Below, piece by piece: positions 23,193-25,342 of a stretch of DNA of 25,342 bases (its first letter is position 1; each line of letters starts with the position of its first letter). Made by a program: the position numbers and the translations under genes. Under the pieces are notes generated by a model, which did not search any database, had not been told where the DNA came from, and saw only the letters and a program-made list of their open reading frames with translations. This DNA comes from RUG626 sp051866775 (GTDB taxonomy: Bacteria; Bacillota; Clostridia; Oscillospirales; Oscillospiraceae). The DNA lies in the NCBI GenBank assembly GCA_051866775.1, contig JBJDXR010000046.1, positions 1 through 25,342 of the forward strand, written 5' to 3'.

Positions 23193-24122
23193 TCAATCCG
23201 CGAAAAGCGGCGTGGAGAGATATCTGTCACCGGTGTCTGGCAGCAGCACAACGATGTTTTTCCCCTCGTTTTCCGGGCGCTTTGCAAGCTCAATCGCAGC
23301 CCAGACGGCAGCGCCTGAGGATATGCCGACGAGTACGCCCTCGGATTTTCCGATGCGCTTTCCGGTTTTAAAGGCATCGTCGTTTTCCACTGCTATGATC
23401 TCATCATACACCGCTGTGTCAAGTACATCCGGCACGAAGCCCGCGCCTATGCCCTGAATCTTATGGGAGCCGGCCGTGCCCTTGCTGAGGACGGGGGAGG
23501 AGGCGGGCTCTACCGCTACTACCTTGACATTGGGGTTCTGTTCTTTCAGGTAGCTGCCTACACCGGTGAGAGTTCCGCCTGTGCCGACGCCTGCAACAAA
23601 AATGTCTACCTTTCCGTCGGTATCGGCCCATATCTCCGGGCCGGTGGTGGCTCTATGCGCGGCGGGATTGGCAGGGTTAACAAACTGACCGGGAATGAAG
23701 CTTCCGGGTATCTCACGTGCCAATTCGTCAGCCTTGGCTATTGCGCCAGTCATACCTTGTGAGCCGTCGGAAAGCACAAGCTCAGCGCCGTAGGCCTTCA
23801 TAAGCTGGCGGCGCTCCACGGACATTGTCTCAGGCATGACGATGATTATCCTGTAGCCCCTGGCCGCCGCAACTGAGGCTAGCCCTATGCCGGTGTTTCC
23901 GGAGGTCGGCTCGATTATGACGGAGCCTTCCTTAAGAAGCCCCTTCGCCTCCGCCTCATCGATCATGGCCTTGGCTATGCGGTCCTTCACGGAGCCTGCG
24001 GGGTTAAAGTATTCAAGCTTGCTGATTATTCGGGCCTTGAGGCCATCCTCCCTTTCAATGTGCGTCAGCTCAAGCAGCGGGGTTTTTCCTATGAGTTGGT
24101 CAGCGGACGTATAGATGTTCAT
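23193..24122 (-). CDS. cysK: Cysteine synthase A (O-acetylserine sulfhydrylase)
   Basis: CysK combines O-acetyl-L-serine with sulfide to make L-cysteine. The 309-residue length is typical. The PLP lysine is K46 in EYFNPAGSVKDRIA, PTSGNTGIGLA at about 73-83 is the substrate loop, and GTGGTLTGVGSYLK near 175 binds the PLP phosphate. GKRIGKSEGVLVGISSGAA carries the serine that holds the pyridine nitrogen. The ATG at 24122 follows GGGAGGC. It has a consensus promoter overlapped by an Rrf2-type element, and the divergent neighbour is an Rrf2 regulator, so repression when cysteine or sulfide is adequate is likely. Confidence 0.97.
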   Translation of the reverse strand: MNIYTSADQLIGKTPLLELTHIEREDGLKARIISKLEYFNPAGSVKDRIAKAMIDEAEAKGLLKEGSVIIEPTSGNTGIGLASVAAARGYRIIIVMPETMSVERRQLMKAYGAELVLSDGSQGMTGAIAKADELAREIPGSFIPGQFVNPANPAAHRATTGPEIWADTDGKVDIFVAGVGTGGTLTGVGSYLKEQNPNVKVVAVEPASSPVLSKGTAGSHKIQGIGAGFVPDVLDTAVYDEIIAVENDDAFKTGKRIGKSEGVLVGISSGAAVWAAIELAKRPENEGKNIVVLLPDTGDRYLSTPLFAD

Positions 24123-24177
24123 AATTTTGCCTCCCGAAAAACATATTACAAATAAATAGAAAGCATTGGGGATTAAA

Positions 24178-24209
24178 CCAATATTTCAGATAGGTTAATA
24201 GGAATTATA
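24178..24209 (-). promoter_or_regulatory. Rrf2/CymR-like operator candidate at cysK
   Basis: The minus strand reads TATAATTCCTATTAACC over and after the cysK -10 box. ATTGG (24182-24178) follows 24 nt after the first base of AATTCC; the rrf2 promoter has ATTGG at exactly the same offset. The full element would be about 29 bp, a plausible footprint for an Rrf2-family dimer or tetramer. Confidence 0.66.
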
Positions 24210-24232
24210 AGTTGCCTGTATTCTTTTGTCAA
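24204..24232 (-). promoter_or_regulatory. cysK promoter
   Basis: Consensus -35 TTGACA (24232-24227) and -10 TATAAT (24209-24204) are 17 nt apart on the minus strand, with a leader of about 75 nt before the cysK ATG. Confidence 0.88.
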
Positions 24233-24251
24233 TAGCAAAAAGAAAATTTTA

Positions 24252-24283
24252 TTGAATTCCTATAAACATTGTGGTAAAATTGG
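24252..24283 (+). promoter_or_regulatory. rrf2 promoter with embedded operator candidate
   Basis: TTGAAT (24252-24257) and TAAAAT (24275-24280) are 17 nt apart. The core AATTCCTATAAAC (24255-24267) lies across the -35 box and spacer, and ATTGG (24279-24283) follows at the same 24-nt offset as at cysK. This suggests autorepression. The predicted transcript start, near 24287, excludes the in-frame GTG at 24271 as the start codon. Confidence 0.68.
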
Positions 24284-24312
24284 TTAATCAAAAATGCAAA
24301 AGAGGTAATGAT

Positions 24313-24744
24313 ATGATCGTATCTACAAAAGGTCGTTATGCTCTGCGTGTTATGATTGACTTGGCCGAGCATCGGTCTGACGGCTACATCCCGCTTAAGG
24401 AGATTGCGGAGCGTCAGGAGATATCGGAAAAATATCTTGAGGCTATATTGAAGGTACTGGTGCGCGAGAGGTACCTTATAGGCCTGCGGGGGAAGGGCGG
24501 GGGCTATAAGCTCAGCCGCGGGCCGGAACAATACACAGTAGGCAGTATAATAAGGCTTACAGAGGGGAGCCTTGCACCGGTATCGTGTTTGGAACCCACA
24601 GCAAGCCAGTGCTCCAGAATGGCCGACTGCCGGACCCTGCCTATGTGGAAGGAGTTTGACAGGGTCATAAATGAATTTCTCGACAGCTATACTGTGGCGG
24701 ATCTTGTAGCAGCAAACCAGCATGGTAATGACTATGTTATTTGA
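24313..24744 (+). CDS. Rrf2 family transcriptional regulator (CymR/IscR-like)
   Basis: The 143-residue protein has the Rrf2 winged helix-turn-helix (STKGRYALRVMIDLAEH at the start, LKEIAERQEISEKYLEAILKVL as the HTH, GKGGGYKLSR as the wing). It also has the long dimerisation helix near residues 107-125. Three cysteines, C92, C100 and C106 (spacing CX7CX5C), lie where IscR and NsrR bind a [2Fe-2S] or [4Fe-4S] cluster, with CX5CX5C in IscR; the cysteine-regulator CymR of Bacillus lacks this set. I chose the ATG at 24313, which follows AGAGGTAAT. It diverges from cysK. Control of cysK, metY and itself is suggested by the shared promoter element; the signal could be cysteine supply, Fe-S status, or nitric oxide or redox state. 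Confidence 0.92.
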   Translation: MIVSTKGRYALRVMIDLAEHRSDGYIPLKEIAERQEISEKYLEAILKVLVRERYLIGLRGKGGGYKLSRGPEQYTVGSIIRLTEGSLAPVSCLEPTASQCSRMADCRTLPMWKEFDRVINEFLDSYTVADLVAANQHGNDYVI

Positions 24745-24807
24745 AATCCCCCGATGATGCCCGGCATAATGGGTGAAAAACATTTTTGATAAAAATACAA
24801 AAAATAT

Positions 24808-24837
24808 TTGACAATTCAGTATAAGATGTGCTATTAT
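24808..24837 (+). promoter_or_regulatory. Promoter of the tRNA cluster
   Basis: TTGACA (24808-24813) and TATTAT (24832-24837) are 18 nt apart, about 28 nt before the first tRNA gene. Confidence 0.75.
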
Positions 24838-24864
24838 CTTTAAGCCGCATTGATGCGAATAAAC

Positions 24865-24939
24865 GCGGGTGTAGCACAACGGCTAGTGCACCAGCCTTCC
24901 AAGCTGGGGACGTGGGTTCGATTCCCATCACCCGCTCCA
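24865..24939 (+). tRNA. tRNA-Gly (anticodon TCC)
   Basis: Acceptor GCGGGTG pairs with CACCCGC, the anticodon arm CCAGC-CTTCCAA-GCTGG gives TCC at 24898-24900, and the T arm is GTGGG-TTCGATT-CCCAT. The discriminator is T, as usual for tRNA-Gly, and CCA is encoded at 24937-24939. Confidence 0.95.
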
Positions 24940-24983
24940 TAGAAATTTTTCATGGATTTGGGGACGCTTTATCCCACTAATAT

Positions 24984-25060
<77 letters not shown>

Positions 25061-25072
25061 AAAAATTAATAT

Positions 25073-25150
<78 letters not shown>

Positions 25151-25155
25151 TTATA

Positions 25156-25187
25156 GCACTGACGCCGTCAAGCGATGGCGTCAGTGC
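25156..25187. repeat. Hairpin between tRNA-His and tRNA-Gln
   Basis: GCACTGACGCC pairs perfectly with GGCGTCAGTGC (11 bp) around a 10-nt loop. No T run follows. It occupies most of the 56-nt gap between the tRNA genes and may be a processing site or a weak terminator. Confidence 0.6.
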
Positions 25188-25206
25188 AATATAAGACAAT
25201 AATCAA

Positions 25207-25281
25207 AGGGATGTAGCCAAGCGGTAAGGCACAGGACTTTGACTCCTGCATTCGTGGGTTCGAGTCCCGCCATCCCTGCCA
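25207..25281 (+). tRNA. tRNA-Gln (anticodon TTG)
   Basis: Acceptor AGGGATG pairs with CATCCCT, the anticodon arm CAGGA-CTTTGAC-TCCTG gives TTG at 25239-25241, the discriminator is G, and CCA is encoded. It is a likely substrate of MnmA. Confidence 0.95.
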
Positions 25282-25284
25282 AAC

Positions 25285-25342
25285 GATCCAGTAGCTCAGT
25301 CGGCAGAGCACCTGCCTTTTAAGCAGGGTGTCCGGGGTTCGA
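25285..25342 (+). tRNA. tRNA-Lys (anticodon TTT), 3' end beyond the window
   Basis: The D arm (AGCTCAGTCGGCAGAGC) and anticodon arm CCTGC-CTTTTAA-GCAGG give TTT at 25318-25320. The window ends in the T loop, so the 3' acceptor strand is missing. Confidence 0.92.

Overview
The window looks like chromosomal DNA of a low-to-mid G+C Firmicute of class Clostridia, most likely the Oscillospiraceae/Ruminococcaceae group. The grounds are the gene orders (gdpP-rplI-dnaB, tilS-hpt-ftsH, pyrR-uraA), strong GGAGG-type ribosome binding sites, PyrR-type attenuation, an Rrf2-controlled cysteine locus, and a Gly-Arg-His-Gln-Lys tRNA cluster with encoded CCA ends. By eye the coding DNA is slightly above half G+C and the intergenic DNA is AT-rich. 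I see no phage, insertion sequence, CRISPR array or integrase.

Layout. 1-993: the 3' part of a DUF2812 membrane protein, then a shared terminator. 3132-1056 (minus): a pyrR-uraA operon behind a clear promoter and a complete PyrR-type RNA attenuator. 3286-4524 (plus): lysA, closed by a terminator facing the ftsH terminator. 12534-4638 (minus): one long unidirectional run gdpP-rplI-dnaB-tilS-hpt-ftsH (c-di-AMP turnover, ribosome, replication, tRNA-Ile decoding, purine salvage, membrane proteolysis). 12636-18491 (plus): a sugar nucleotidyltransferase fused to a degenerate phosphomannomutase-like domain, a small lipoprotein that appears to be a circularly permuted solute-binding protein, asnS, and a CbxX/SpoVK-type AAA+ ATPase. 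24283-18556: a sulfur locus with cysK, an HD-domain protein, metY, mnmA and a cysteine desulfurase on the minus strand, and an Rrf2 regulator diverging from cysK. 24808-25342: a tRNA operon cut by the window end.

The sulfur locus is the most interesting part. The metY, cysK and rrf2 promoters share a near-identical element (AATTCCYATWAAC), placed at or just inside the core promoter, which suggests one Rrf2/CymR-like regulon with autoregulation. In addition, the 270-nt metY leader encodes a well-initiated 37-codon peptide. One of its Cys codons sits just upstream of a 12-nt segment that can pair either freely with, or be kept away from, the 5' arm of an intrinsic terminator. This has the form of a cysteine-sensing transcription attenuator. 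CysK makes cysteine, MetY makes homocysteine (or cysteine), the desulfurase withdraws sulfur from cysteine, and MnmA puts it into tRNA wobble uridines. Supply and use of sulfur are thus laid out together.

Other points worth a second look: the permuted solute-binding lipoprotein (lobe 2 before lobe 1), the loss of both catalytic loops in the phosphomannomutase-like domain, and a gdpP gene whose ribosome binding site points at a codon that is not ATG, GTG or TTG.
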